The notes beneath the pieces are model-generated. The model was not told where the DNA came from. It made no database searches and saw nothing but the letters and a program-made list of their open reading frames with translations. Position numbers and translations under genes: made by a program. A DNA stretch of 64,000 nt. Origin: Brachybacterium sp. P6-10-X1. GTDB taxonomy: Bacteria > Actinomycetota > Actinomycetes > Actinomycetales > Dermabacteraceae. Below, in pieces: positions 54,002 through 62,249 of the stretch. Within the stretch, counting starts at the first letter, position 1; each line of letters starts with the position of its first letter. The stretch covers positions 1,240,001-1,304,000 of the forward strand of contig NZ_CP017297.1 in NCBI RefSeq assembly GCF_001969445.1. The letters are read 5' to 3'.

Positions 54002-55903
54002 GTGACTTCCAGCTCCTCCCGCGCCCTCAACGACCGCATCATCTGGGTCGACTGCGAGATGACCGGCCTCGACAAGCAGCGCGATGCGCTCGTCGAGATC
54101 GCCGTGCTCGTGACCGACGCCGATCTGAACATCCTCGGGGACGGCGTCGACGTCGTCATCAAGCCACCGGCCGATTCGCTGGAGGGAATGGATCCCTTCG
54201 TGGTGAACATGCACACCGTCTCCGGCCTCCTCGAGGAGCTCGACGACGGGGTGACCCTCGAGCAGGCGCAGGAGCTGTGTCTTCAGTACGTGCGCGAGTT
54301 CTGCCCCGAGCCGGGCAAGGCACCGCTGGCCGGCAACAGCGTCGGCACCGACCGGGTGTTCCTGGACCGGGACGTGCCCGAGCTCGCGTCCTGGCTGTCC
54401 TACCGCACCATCGACGTCTCCAGCTTCAAGGAGCTCGCCAAGCGCTGGTTCCCGCGGGTGTACTACAACATTCCCGCCAAGCACGGCGGGCACCGGGCCC
54501 TGGCCGACATCCGCGAGTCCATCCAGGAGTTGAAGTACTACCGGGAGGTGCTGCTGGTCGACGAGCCCGGGCCCACCACCGCCCAGGCGCAGGCGGCCTC
54601 GCGCACCTTCGAGCTCTCCGCCGAGCCGACGCCCGGCGCAGATGTGCCCGCCCCGGGCCCCTACGTCCCCTGGCTGGATCGCGCCTCCCATCGCAGCTGG
54701 CTCGAGGGCGAGGGCGATGAGCTGCTCGTGTTCGGCTCCGAGTCCGTGCGCGAGGACGGCGGCTTCGCCTGGCTCGACGAGAACGGCGCACCGGACCTCT
54801 CGCGCCCCTCCGAGCTGTGGATCACCTGCCGGATGACGCACAGCTTCGCGCTCGGCCATCTGCTGGGCCGGCCCGACTTCGGGCGCTTCGCCGATCACGG
54901 CATCGCCTCGCTGCGCGGGGTGTTCCACGACGGCGAGCACGGCGGCTGGTTCGCCTCGGTCGCGGCGGGCAGGCCGGTCGACGACTCGAAGCAGGCCTAT
55001 GCGCACGCCTTCGTGGTCCTCGCCGCGTCCTCGGCCGTCGCCGCCGGCAGGCCCGGTGCCGCCGAGCTGCTCGACGAGGCGCTGACGGTGCTGGATCAGA
55101 AGTTCTTCGACGAGGACGCCGCGATGAGCGTGGACACCTTCGACCGTGCCTTCGGCGCGTGCGAGGAGTACCGCGGGATCAACGCGAACATGCACACGGT
55201 CGAGGCCCTGCTGGCCGCGGCCGACGTGACCGGGCAGCGGCGCTGGCTGGATCGCGCGGTGGGCATCATGACCCGGGCGATCGACGAGTTCGCCCGCGGC
55301 AACGACTGGGCGCTGCCCGAGCACTACGACACCTCCTGGACCCCGCTGCTGGACTACAACCGCGACGAGCCGAACCACCCGTTCCGCCCCTACGGCGCGA
55401 CGATCGGGCACTGGATCGAGTGGGCCCGCCTGGTCCTGCACGGCCGGGCCGCGCTGATCACCGCCGAGGGTGAAGCCCCGGAGTGGATGCTCGAGGCGGC
55501 CACGGCGCTGATGGAGAAGGCCGCCGCGAGCTTCGGGGCCGACGGAGAACCCGGTTTCGTCTACACCGTGGACTGGGACGGCACCCCCGTGGCGCGCGAG
55601 CGCATGCACTGGGTGGCCGCCGAGGCCGTCGGCGCGGCCGCGGTGATGCACCAGGTGACCGGCGAGCGGATCTGGGCCGAGCGCTACGAGCAGTGGTGGG
55701 AGTACATCTCCACCTACCTGCTGGATCCCGGGACGGGCTCCTGGTTCCACGAGCTCGACGCGGACAACGAGCCGCAGGGCGTGACCTGGCCCGGGAAGCC
55801 GGACATCTACCACGCCTTCCAGGCGACGCTCATCCCCCGCCTGCCGGTGGCGCCGACGCTGGCCGCGGCACTGCGCGACGGGCTGCTCGACCGGGATCTC
55901 TGA
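54002..55903 (+). CDS. orn: Oligoribonuclease fused to an AGE/YihS-type sugar isomerase
   Basis: 633 residues in one frame. Residues 1-190 are a full oligoribonuclease with the DEDDh exonuclease residues D17, E19, D117, H164 and D169 (VDCEMTG, DRVFLDRD, HRALADIRES). It degrades 2-5 nt RNAs and pGpG. A Pro/Ala-rich linker (about 190-221) leads to a complete N-acylglucosamine 2-epimerase/YihS fold (from YVPWLDRASHRSWLEGEG; GVFHDGEHGGWF, INANMHTVEALL, PGKPDIYHAFQATL), a family of aldose-ketose isomerases and epimerases. No stop or internal Shine-Dalgarno separates them. GTG 54002 is preferred over the frame start at 53891. Confidence 0.9.
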   Translation: MTSSSSRALNDRIIWVDCEMTGLDKQRDALVEIAVLVTDADLNILGDGVDVVIKPPADSLEGMDPFVVNMHTVSGLLEELDDGVTLEQAQELCLQYVREFCPEPGKAPLAGNSVGTDRVFLDRDVPELASWLSYRTIDVSSFKELAKRWFPRVYYNIPAKHGGHRALADIRESIQELKYYREVLLVDEPGPTTAQAQAASRTFELSAEPTPGADVPAPGPYVPWLDRASHRSWLEGEGDELLVFGSESVREDGGFAWLDENGAPDLSRPSELWITCRMTHSFALGHLLGRPDFGRFADHGIASLRGVFHDGEHGGWFASVAAGRPVDDSKQAYAHAFVVLAASSAVAAGRPGAAELLDEALTVLDQKFFDEDAAMSVDTFDRAFGACEEYRGINANMHTVEALLAAADVTGQRRWLDRAVGIMTRAIDEFARGNDWALPEHYDTSWTPLLDYNRDEPNHPFRPYGATIGHWIEWARLVLHGRAALITAEGEAPEWMLEAATALMEKAAASFGADGEPGFVYTVDWDGTPVARERMHWVAAEAVGAAAVMHQVTGERIWAERYEQWWEYISTYLLDPGTGSWFHELDADNEPQGVTWPGKPDIYHAFQATLIPRLPVAPTLAAALRDGLLDRDL

Positions 55904-56042
55904 GCCGATCGACCTGCCTCGGGTCGCGGCGACCCAGGACGGATCGCGGCATACCGAGTGCGACCGTGGGGACCCCTCCTGCGACGTGAGAGGTGCCCGC
56001 GGTCGCGCTCGAGGAGTCAGCGGGGCGCCCGAGGACCGGAGG

Positions 56043-56390
56043 TCAGCTGCCGAGGCGGTCCACCGCGGCCTCGAGCCGCTCGACCTTGCCCTCGATCTCC
56101 CCCTCGTGCCCGGGACGGATGTCCGCCTTGAGCACGAGGGAGACCCGGGAGCCGTAGCGTGCCGCCTCGGCGGTCGCGCGCCCCACGACGTCCATGACCT
56201 CGTCCCACTCCCCCTCGACCTCGGTGAACATCGCCGAGGTGCGGGTGGGCAGGCCGGAGTCGCGCACGATGCGCACGGCGGCGGCGACCGCGTCGTGGAC
56301 GCTCGCGCCATCGGCCCCGTCATCGAGGGTGCGCACGAGCGCGGGATCCGAGGGTCGGCCGGTGGGCTGAAGGGAGAATGCGGCGATCAT
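56043..56390 (-). CDS. MTH1187-type thiamine-binding protein (UPF0045)
   Basis: 115 residues starting MIAAFSLQPTG, with TSAMFTEVEGEWDEVMDVV and a C-terminal helix; this is the ferredoxin-like fold MTH1187/YkoF family that binds thiamine-type ligands as a multimer. Function is not well defined. AGGAGG lies 12 bases upstream of the ATG, a long spacing. Confidence 0.82.
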   Translation of the reverse strand: MIAAFSLQPTGRPSDPALVRTLDDGADGASVHDAVAAAVRIVRDSGLPTRTSAMFTEVEGEWDEVMDVVGRATAEAARYGSRVSLVLKADIRPGHEGEIEGKVERLEAAVDRLGS

Positions 56391-56477
56391 GAGACCAGTA
56401 TCCTCCTTCGGAGCAGATGCAACACGTCTCACACTCTCCCCGGGTGCTCCCCGGGCGAGAACTCCCCGCGGAGCCGG

Positions 56478-56483
56478 TATGCT
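56478..56483 (+). promoter_or_regulatory. -10 of tRNA-His
   Basis: TATGCT, 32 bases upstream of the tRNA. Confidence 0.5.
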
Positions 56484-56515
56484 TGTCTCTCGTTGCGGGT
56501 CGTGATCCGCGCATG

Positions 56516-56588
56516 GTGGTCGTAGCTCAGTTGGTAGAGCTCCTGGTTGTGGTCCAGGCGGTCGCGGGTTCAAATCCCGTCGATCACC
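56516..56588 (+). tRNA. tRNA-His, anticodon GTG
   Basis: 73 nucleotides from acceptor GTGGTCG/CGATCAC to discriminator C73. Anticodon stem CCTGG/CCAGG with loop TTGTGGT. The extra 5' G typical of tRNA-His (G-1) is encoded at 56515 and would pair with C73; CCA is encoded at 56589-56591. Followed by a remnant of an integrated element, so it probably served as an attachment site. Confidence 0.95.
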
Positions 56589-56593
56589 CCAAG

Positions 56594-56620
56594 AAACGCC
56601 CTGGTGACAGGGCGTTTTTT
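56594..56620 (+). terminator. Rho-independent terminator of tRNA-His
   Basis: AAACGCCCTG, GTGA loop and complementary arm, ending in a run of six T (56615-56620). Classical terminator. Confidence 0.93.
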
Positions 56621-56680
56621 GTTCCCCTGTCGGTGGTGCGGACCACGTTCCGGACTACAACCCGACACGAGGCCTCCCCC

Positions 56681-57190
56681 ATGACCTCGATCAGCCGCCG
56701 CCAGAGAGCCGAGGGACCCACTGCGTGGCGCGTGCAGTACCGCGACCCCGGCAACCCCACCCCCACCACCGCGACGTTCGACGACGACGAGACCGCCGCC
56801 AGGTTCGGGACCCTCGTCGACCGACTCGGCGAAGGGCGTGCGACTCCCGAAGCTCCCCCAGCGGATCCGCTGATCATCACCCGCGACCAGGACGAGGCGA
56901 TCCACAAGGCGATGCCGGCCGAGTATCAGCCGCTGGTGACGGCACTGCAGTGGCGGAACATCACGGACGGAGACCCGCCGAGGGTGACGATCCGGCGGGC
57001 ATGGACGAGGGGGAAGAAGGGTGCATGGGCGGTGGAGGGGCTGCCGAAGACGGATGCGTCGCATCGCAGCTTCACGGTGCCGCAGAAGCTGATCGACGAA
57101 CTCGGCGACCGGCGTGGCTCCGCCGAGCTCGCGTACCCGAACCGGGCCGGCACCGCGATCACCCACTCGTCGGTCGCTCTGCCGACCGTT
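56681..57190 (+). pseudogene. Remnant of a tyrosine-type integrase
   Basis: From ATG 56681 the frame reads like an actinophage or ICE integrase: TSISRRQRAEGPTAWRVQYR, FDDDETAARFGTLVDRLG (arm-binding domain), ITRDQDEAIHKAMPAEYQPL, then TALQWRNITDGDPPRVTIRRAW and GLPKTDASHRSFTVPQKL. Between PLV and TALQW about a dozen residues that normally carry the catalytic Arg (TGLRWGE type) are missing, and the C-terminal HxxR and Tyr boxes are absent. The frame stays open to 57460 but without similarity. It sits directly after tRNA-His. Confidence 0.75.
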
Positions 57191-57208
57191 GAAGTGTGCG
57201 CCCTGGGC

Positions 57209-57367
57209 CTAGTACTCCCCGTCGATGTCGTTGAGGTCTGCACCACCGTCGAACGGGTCCGGTTCGAGATACGCGTCGGGATCGTTGTAGTCGATCTCAT
57301 CGCTGCTGTGTTTCGCGCTGGGCGGCTGCTTTTCTGCAGGCTCGTCGCACTCTTTACCGGTGGTCAT
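57209..57367 (-). CDS. Small acidic ORF of 52 residues in the tRNA-His element
   Basis: ATG 57367 to TAG 57209, starting MTTGKECDEPAEKQPPSAKH and ending DLNDIDGEY. About one third of residues are Asp or Glu. Local base composition is richer in A and T than the surroundings. Acidic small proteins of this kind are common in plasmids and phages, some as anti-restriction or regulatory factors, but I cannot assign one. No good Shine-Dalgarno is seen. It lies between the two element remnants, on the opposite strand. Confidence 0.45.
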   Translation of the reverse strand: MTTGKECDEPAEKQPPSAKHSSDEIDYNDPDAYLEPDPFDGGADLNDIDGEY

Positions 57368-57549
57368 ATTTTCAACATATGCGTCGGATCAGACAGTCGA
57401 GACCACGTATGGCAGCTCGTGACCCATTCGCCACGCGACCGTCACCGGTCCGTGACGTGACCTGTCGGTAACCCCACCTCACCTGCACGCCCTCGACACC
57501 ACTGTCGGGGGTTCTTCTCATGCCCCCGGACAGACAAGGAGCACCCACC

Positions 57550-57866
57550 ATGTCCCTGCTGACACTCTCCCGGGTGCGCTCCCGGGCTCGTGAATCTTCG
57601 ACCTCCTGGTCGAACGCCGGCCAGCACGAGCAGCTGCAGCGCGACGCGGCGGAATCCCTGTCGAACGTCCTCGCCCTCGCGGTCGCGAAGTCCGGCGCGA
57701 ACTTCCGGCTCTACGACGCGCTGCGCACTCTCGAAGAGCAGGAGTCGATCTTCTTCGACCGGTACCGGCGCACCGGCTGGGGCTCGAAGCGGAACAGCTC
57801 GGACCGCTTCTACCAGGGTTCTGTGTGGCGGAAGGTGAAGGGCGCGAACGCCGCCTCGCGGCGAGC
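57550..57866 (+). pseudogene. Truncated M15-type endolysin/D,D-carboxypeptidase remnant
   Basis: ATG 57550 with AAGGAG upstream begins an apparently phage-derived protein: FRLYDALRTLEEQESIFFDRYRRTGWGS through FYQGSVWRKVKGANAAS. In M15 peptidases of actinophages the next residues are PGTSNHG with the zinc His; here the similarity stops exactly before them. The open frame then runs without a stop into the NTF2-like gene. Family assignment is from pattern memory and moderate. Confidence 0.55.
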
Positions 57867-57894
57867 GGGCATTGCCCTCCGGGGGGCGATGCCC
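57867..57894. other. Hairpin at the remnant/chromosome junction
   Basis: Arms GGGCATTGCCC (57867-57877) and GGGCGATGCCC (57884-57894) pair over 11 positions with one G-U. It lies where similarity to the endolysin ends and the NTF2-like gene begins, so it may mark the deletion or insertion joint. Confidence 0.4.
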
Positions 57895-57906
57895 CACCGT
57901 GGTGCC

Positions 57907-58290
57907 ATGATCATCGATGAGCTGCTCGCCCTCGAGCACCGCGGCTGGAACTCGCTCTGCGACGGCACCGGGGACGACGTCTACGGTCGCCTCCTCACCG
58001 CGGACGGCGTCATGGTCCTCGCCCACGGGATGGTGTTCGACCGTGCCACCGTCATCGCGTCCCTGGCCGAGGCACCGCCTTGGCGACGGTACGAGATCCG
58101 TGATGCGCGCCTGATCGAGATCGACACGGCCACGGCGATCCTCGTCTACACCGGGATCGCCTTCCGGGACGAGGACGAGCAGCCCTTCCGGGCCCTCATG
58201 GCCAGCACGTACACGCGCCGTGACGGTCAGTGGCGGCTCGCCCTCTATCAGCAGACCCCGATCCCCTCCCCGTCCCGGGAGGACGCATGA
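57907..58290 (+). CDS. NTF2/SnoaL-like domain protein (DUF4440 type)
   Basis: 127 residues from ATG 57907 (MIIDELLALEHRGWNSLCDG). The pattern of an N-terminal helix, FDRATVIASLAEAPPWRRYEI, and strands ending FRALMASTYTRRDGQWRLALYQQTP is typical of the DUF4440/NTF2-like cone fold, a family of uncharacterised enzymes or binding proteins. The frame is continuous with the upstream endolysin remnant, so a chimeric protein from 57550 is possible. Stop overlaps the next gene by 4 bases (ATGA). Confidence 0.78.
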   Translation: MIIDELLALEHRGWNSLCDGTGDDVYGRLLTADGVMVLAHGMVFDRATVIASLAEAPPWRRYEIRDARLIEIDTATAILVYTGIAFRDEDEQPFRALMASTYTRRDGQWRLALYQQTPIPSPSREDA

Positions 58291-58634
58291 GCGACGAGGC
58301 CGCCGTGCGGCGCCTGGCGACAGCTCTCCCCCGCGTCGCCGAGAAGACCTCCTACGGCACGCCCGCGTTCTACGCGGCCGGGAAGATCTTCGCCCGGATG
58401 CACGAGCAGCCCGGTGTGCTGATCTGCTGGCGGGCGGACCTCACCGAGCGCGAGGCGCTGCTGGCCGCGGATCCGCAGCGCTTCTTCACCACGGACCACT
58501 ACCGCGGGCACGCCAGCGTGCTGGTGCGCCTGGAGAGGGTCGACGAGACCGAGCTGGCCGAGCTGCTGGCCGAGGCCTGGGAGGCGCGGACCGGACAGCG
58601 CGCGCCGATGCCGAGGACCGACCCGGACGATTGA
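58287..58634 (+). CDS. MmcQ/YjbR-family protein
   Basis: 115 residues. EKTSYGTPAFYAAGKIFARMHE and the C-terminal LLAEAWEARTG fit the MmcQ/YjbR cystatin-like DNA-binding fold. Cellular role unknown. ATG 58287, with GGGAGG upstream, overlaps the NTF2-like stop, so the two are coupled. Nothing recognisable lies in the 163 bases before the next gene. Confidence 0.82.
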   Translation: MSDEAAVRRLATALPRVAEKTSYGTPAFYAAGKIFARMHEQPGVLICWRADLTEREALLAADPQRFFTTDHYRGHASVLVRLERVDETELAELLAEAWEARTGQRAPMPRTDPDD

Positions 58635-58797
58635 TCCCCGGCGGGCACGAGCGCCTCATCCCCGCGCCGACGGAGCCCGGGCTCCTGCACCGCGCCGCGT
58701 CGCGTGGATCCGGGGAGGTCTCCGCCTGCACCACCCATGGTCAAACGCCCCGCACGGGGATACCGTGAGGAGGCCCAGGTGAGTTCGGGAGGACGCC

Positions 58798-61317
58798 ATG
58801 GCACAGTTGCCGGATCGTGCAGACATCGTCGTCATCGGAGCCGGGGTGGTCGGCAATGCCGCCGTCAGCCACCTGGCCGATCTGGGATGGCGCAGCATCG
58901 TCCAGATCGACAAGGGACCGCTGCCGGACCCGGGAGGATCCACGGGCCACGCCTCGAACTTCGTCTTCCCCGTCGACCACTCCAAGGAGGTCACCGACCT
59001 CACGGTGGACTCCCTGCGCCAGTACGAGGAGCTCGGGGTGCTCTCGCTGTGCGGAGGCATCGAGGTCGCCCGCAGCCCGGAGCGGATGCAGGAGCTGACA
59101 CGACGGATGACGTCGGCCCGGTCCTGGGGCGTCGAGGCGCACCTGATCTCCCCCGCCGAGATCCAGCAGCTGGTGCCGTACTGCGATGCGAGCCTGCTGA
59201 TCGGTGGCTTCCACACCCCGACCGGTGCGATCGTCGACCCGATCCGGGCCGGTGAGCTGCTGCGCGAGCGCGCCGAGGCCGCCGGCGCGCTGACCACCTG
59301 CGCGGAGACCGAGGTGCTCGATCTGTTGGTCGAGGACGGGCGGATCCGCCGCGTGGTCACCGATGCCGGCGAGATCGAGGCGGAGACCGTGATCATCGCC
59401 TGCGGGGTGTGGAGCCCGCGCGTCGCCGCCCTGGCCGGAGCGGCCATCCCCCTGACCCCGGCGGTCCACCAGATGATCGACGTCGGGCCGATCCCGCAGC
59501 TGGAGCGGACCGATCAGTGGATCAGCTTCCCGCTGCTGCGCGACATGGACAGCCTGATGTACGAGCGCCAGCGCGGGCCCGACCTCGAGATCGGGTCCTA
59601 TGCGCACCGACCCCTGCTGCACCACCCCGACGAGATCCCGCCCGTCGGCGACCATCCCGGGCAGGCGACGCCGACCAGCTTCCCCTTCACCGAGGACGAC
59701 TTCACACTGCAGCTGCAGCAGGCCCAGCAGATGTTCCCCGACCTGCTCACCGATCCCGAGCCGCCCCGCACGGCGGCGCTGAACGGCCTGCTCTCGCTGA
59801 CCCCCGACGGCGGGGCCGTGGTCGGCGAGATGCCGGAAGTGGCCGGGCTGTGGTCGGCCGCCGCGGTCTGGATCAAGGAGGCAGCCGGGGTCGGGCGGAT
59901 GCTCGCAGAGCTGATCACCGACGGGACCAGCGAGATCGATCCGCACGGTTCCGACATCGCCCGCTTCGCCCCGGCCCTGCGCACGTCGTCCCACGTGCTC
60001 TCCCGCGCCGCCGAGGGCTTCCCGAAGATCTACGGGATCACCCATCCGCGCGAGCAGTGGCTCTCGGACCGCCCCCTGCGCACCAGTCCCTTCCATCCCC
60101 GCACCGAGGCGCTGGGCGCGCGGTACTTCGAGGCCGCCGGGTGGGAGCGCCCGCAGTGGTACGAGGCCAATGCCGACCTGCTCGCGGAGTACGGCGACCG
60201 GATCGACCAGCGCACGGCCGAGTGGGACCGGCGCTGGTGGTCCCCGATCATCGAGGCCGAGCACCTGGCGATGCGGGACCGGGTCGCGATGGTCGATCTG
60301 GGCGCCTTCGCGATCTTCGACGTCCACGGCCCCGCAGCGGTGGACTATCTCGAGCAGCTGGCCGTGGCCCGGATCGACGTGCGCGTCGGCCGGGTGGTCT
60401 ACACGCCGCTGCTGACCCCGGCGGGCACCTTCCGCTCGGACCTGACGATCGTTCGCCGCGGCGAGGAGGACTTCCGGATCATCACCGGCGGCGCCGAGGG
60501 CTCGCGGGACCTGGCCTGGTTCCGCGCCCATCTCCCGCAGGACGGCTCGGTGCAGCTGACCGACGCCACCTCGGCCGTGACCACCCTGGGCCTGTGGGGA
60601 CCGCGGGCGCGTGATCTGCTGGAACGGATCACCGAACACGATCTGACCTCCGAAGCCTTCGGCTTCGGGACCGCCCAGGACGTGCAGCTGGGCTCGGTGC
60701 CCGCCTCCCTGCTGCGGATCTCCTACGTCGGCGAGCTCGGCTGGGAGATCCACCTGCCCACCGAGCATGGCCTGCGCGTCTGGGACATGCTCTGGGGAAA
60801 CGGCCAGGACCTGGGCCTCATCGCCGCGGGCATCGGTGTCTACGGCACCACCGGACGGCTCGAGAAGGGCTACCGCCTGATGGGCGCCGAGCTGAACGCC
60901 GAGTACGACCCCGTGGAGGCCGATCTCGCACTGCCGAAGGTCAAGACGCACGACTTCGTCGGCAAACAGGCCTACCTCGCCGCGCGGGCCGCGGACCCGG
61001 CGGCCCATCTGTGCACGCTGGCGGTCGATCCGGTCGTCGAGGACACCGAGCCGCGCTGCATGACCGGCGGCGAACCGGTCCTGACCCCCGAGGGCGATCC
61101 GATCCTCGATGCGAAGGGCCGACGCTCCTACGTCGCCTCGACCGGGCCGGCCCCGTCGCTCGGACGCTACCTGCTGATGGCATACCTGCCCCCGCAGCAC
61201 GCCGCCGAAGGTACGGCGCTGCAGGTCGAGTACCTGGGGCGGCGCCATCCGGTCACCGTGCTGACCGTCGGGCGCACTCCCGCCTTCGACCCGCAGGACC
61301 TGCGGATGAAGGGGTGA
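58798..61317 (+). CDS. FAD-dependent dimethylglycine/sarcosine dehydrogenase-like protein with GcvT domain
   Basis: 839 residues. An N-terminal DAO oxidoreductase domain has the FAD motif IVVIGAGVVGNAAV (residues about 10-23) and GSTGHASN, where His51 could be the covalent flavin ligand as in related dehydrogenases. A linker domain precedes a C-terminal GcvT-type aminomethyltransferase region (from HLAMRDRVAMVDLG; GELGWEIHLPTEH, LEKGYRLMGAEL). Such enzymes oxidise N-methyl groups of dimethylglycine, sarcosine or related amines and hand the carbon to tetrahydrofolate. ATG 58798 follows GGAGG. The substrate is inferred by family only. Confidence 0.9.
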   Translation: MAQLPDRADIVVIGAGVVGNAAVSHLADLGWRSIVQIDKGPLPDPGGSTGHASNFVFPVDHSKEVTDLTVDSLRQYEELGVLSLCGGIEVARSPERMQELTRRMTSARSWGVEAHLISPAEIQQLVPYCDASLLIGGFHTPTGAIVDPIRAGELLRERAEAAGALTTCAETEVLDLLVEDGRIRRVVTDAGEIEAETVIIACGVWSPRVAALAGAAIPLTPAVHQMIDVGPIPQLERTDQWISFPLLRDMDSLMYERQRGPDLEIGSYAHRPLLHHPDEIPPVGDHPGQATPTSFPFTEDDFTLQLQQAQQMFPDLLTDPEPPRTAALNGLLSLTPDGGAVVGEMPEVAGLWSAAAVWIKEAAGVGRMLAELITDGTSEIDPHGSDIARFAPALRTSSHVLSRAAEGFPKIYGITHPREQWLSDRPLRTSPFHPRTEALGARYFEAAGWERPQWYEANADLLAEYGDRIDQRTAEWDRRWWSPIIEAEHLAMRDRVAMVDLGAFAIFDVHGPAAVDYLEQLAVARIDVRVGRVVYTPLLTPAGTFRSDLTIVRRGEEDFRIITGGAEGSRDLAWFRAHLPQDGSVQLTDATSAVTTLGLWGPRARDLLERITEHDLTSEAFGFGTAQDVQLGSVPASLLRISYVGELGWEIHLPTEHGLRVWDMLWGNGQDLGLIAAGIGVYGTTGRLEKGYRLMGAELNAEYDPVEADLALPKVKTHDFVGKQAYLAARAADPAAHLCTLAVDPVVEDTEPRCMTGGEPVLTPEGDPILDAKGRRSYVASTGPAPSLGRYLLMAYLPPQHAAEGTALQVEYLGRRHPVTVLTVGRTPAFDPQDLRMKG

Positions 61318-61368
61318 GGCCCCGGCCGACGGTCCTGCCGTCGACCTCCGCGCCGGCGGACCACCGGC

Positions 61369-62142
61369 TCAGCCGGTGACGTCGGCGCGGTATCCGAGCC
61401 GCTGCGAGATCGTCTCGCTCGCCCGGATCAGCACCTCCGCCACCCCCGGCAGATCGTCGGGAGCCAGGCGGTAGGCGGGACCGGCGACGGAGAGCGCCGC
61501 GATGACGCCTCCCTCCGGGCCCCGGATCGGGGAGGCCACAGCGTTCAGCCCCTCCTCGAACTCCTCGACCACGGCGGCCCATCCCCGCTCGCGCGCCTCG
61601 TCGAACTGCCGGCGCAGCGCGTCGGCATCGATCACGGTGGCTTCGGTGAACCGTTCCCGCGGCGCCTCCAGCACGGCATCGCGGTCGGTGGCGCTCAGGT
61701 GCGCCATGAGCATCTTGCCGCTCGAGGTGGCATGCAGGACGGTGCGGTTCCCGACCCAGTTGTGCAGGGCGACGGTCCGGGTGCCCTGCGCCTGGTGGAC
61801 GTTGACCGCGGCGCCGTCGCGCAGGACCGCGACGTTGACGGTCTCGCCGAGCTCCTCGGCGAGCGCATCGCACACGGGGGCGGCCTGGGCGGTCAGGTCC
61901 AGGCCCGAGCGGGTGGCCGCCGCCAGGCGCAGCACGCCCATCCCGAGCCGGACCTTGCCGGTGGCGCCGTCGCGATCGATGAGGTCATGACCCTCCAGCG
62001 CCCCGATCAGGCGGGAGGCGGTGGAGCCGTGGACCTCCAGCTCCCGCGCGACCTCGCCCACGCCTGCCGTGCCGTCGCGGGCGAGGATCTCCAGCACCCG
62101 TGCGGCCCTGTCCACCGACTGCACCGAACCATTCGTGACCAT
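61369..62142 (-). CDS. IclR-family transcriptional regulator
   Basis: 257 residues. Winged helix QSVDRAARVLEILARDG ... VHGSTASRLIGALE at the N-terminus and an IclR effector domain (SSGKMLMAHLS, GLNAVASPIRGPEGGVIAAL). Lies between and divergent from the DmdA-like gene, convergent with the flavoprotein gene, so it likely controls the one-carbon cluster. GGAGG abuts the ATG at 62142 with no spacing, so either the start is a few codons downstream or the message is translated without it. Confidence 0.9.
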   Translation of the reverse strand: MVTNGSVQSVDRAARVLEILARDGTAGVGEVARELEVHGSTASRLIGALEGHDLIDRDGATGKVRLGMGVLRLAAATRSGLDLTAQAAPVCDALAEELGETVNVAVLRDGAAVNVHQAQGTRTVALHNWVGNRTVLHATSSGKMLMAHLSATDRDAVLEAPRERFTEATVIDADALRRQFDEARERGWAAVVEEFEEGLNAVASPIRGPEGGVIAALSVAGPAYRLAPDDLPGVAEVLIRASETISQRLGYRADVTG

Positions 62143-62173
62143 CCTCCGATCATACCCGCATAACCACGTGCTT

Positions 62174-62186
62174 TGCGCATAGCGCA
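62174..62186. promoter_or_regulatory. Candidate IclR operator
   Basis: TGCGC-ATA-GCGCA, a perfect inverted repeat in the 107-base divergent region, 31 bases from the iclR-type start. A related half-site (TTGCGTCAT, 62192-62200) follows two turns later. Confidence 0.5.
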
Positions 62187-62249
62187 GGCCATTGCGTCAT
62201 GCGCGCACAGATGGGAGAGTGGAGTACGGACACGACGTTGGAGGCCACG

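Noticed and set aside
57887-57897. Second copy of the tRNA-His 3' end as a right attachment site
   Set aside because: CGATGCCCCA resembles the tRNA end CGATCACCCCA only over about ten bases with mismatches; too short and imperfect to call an attachment repeat.
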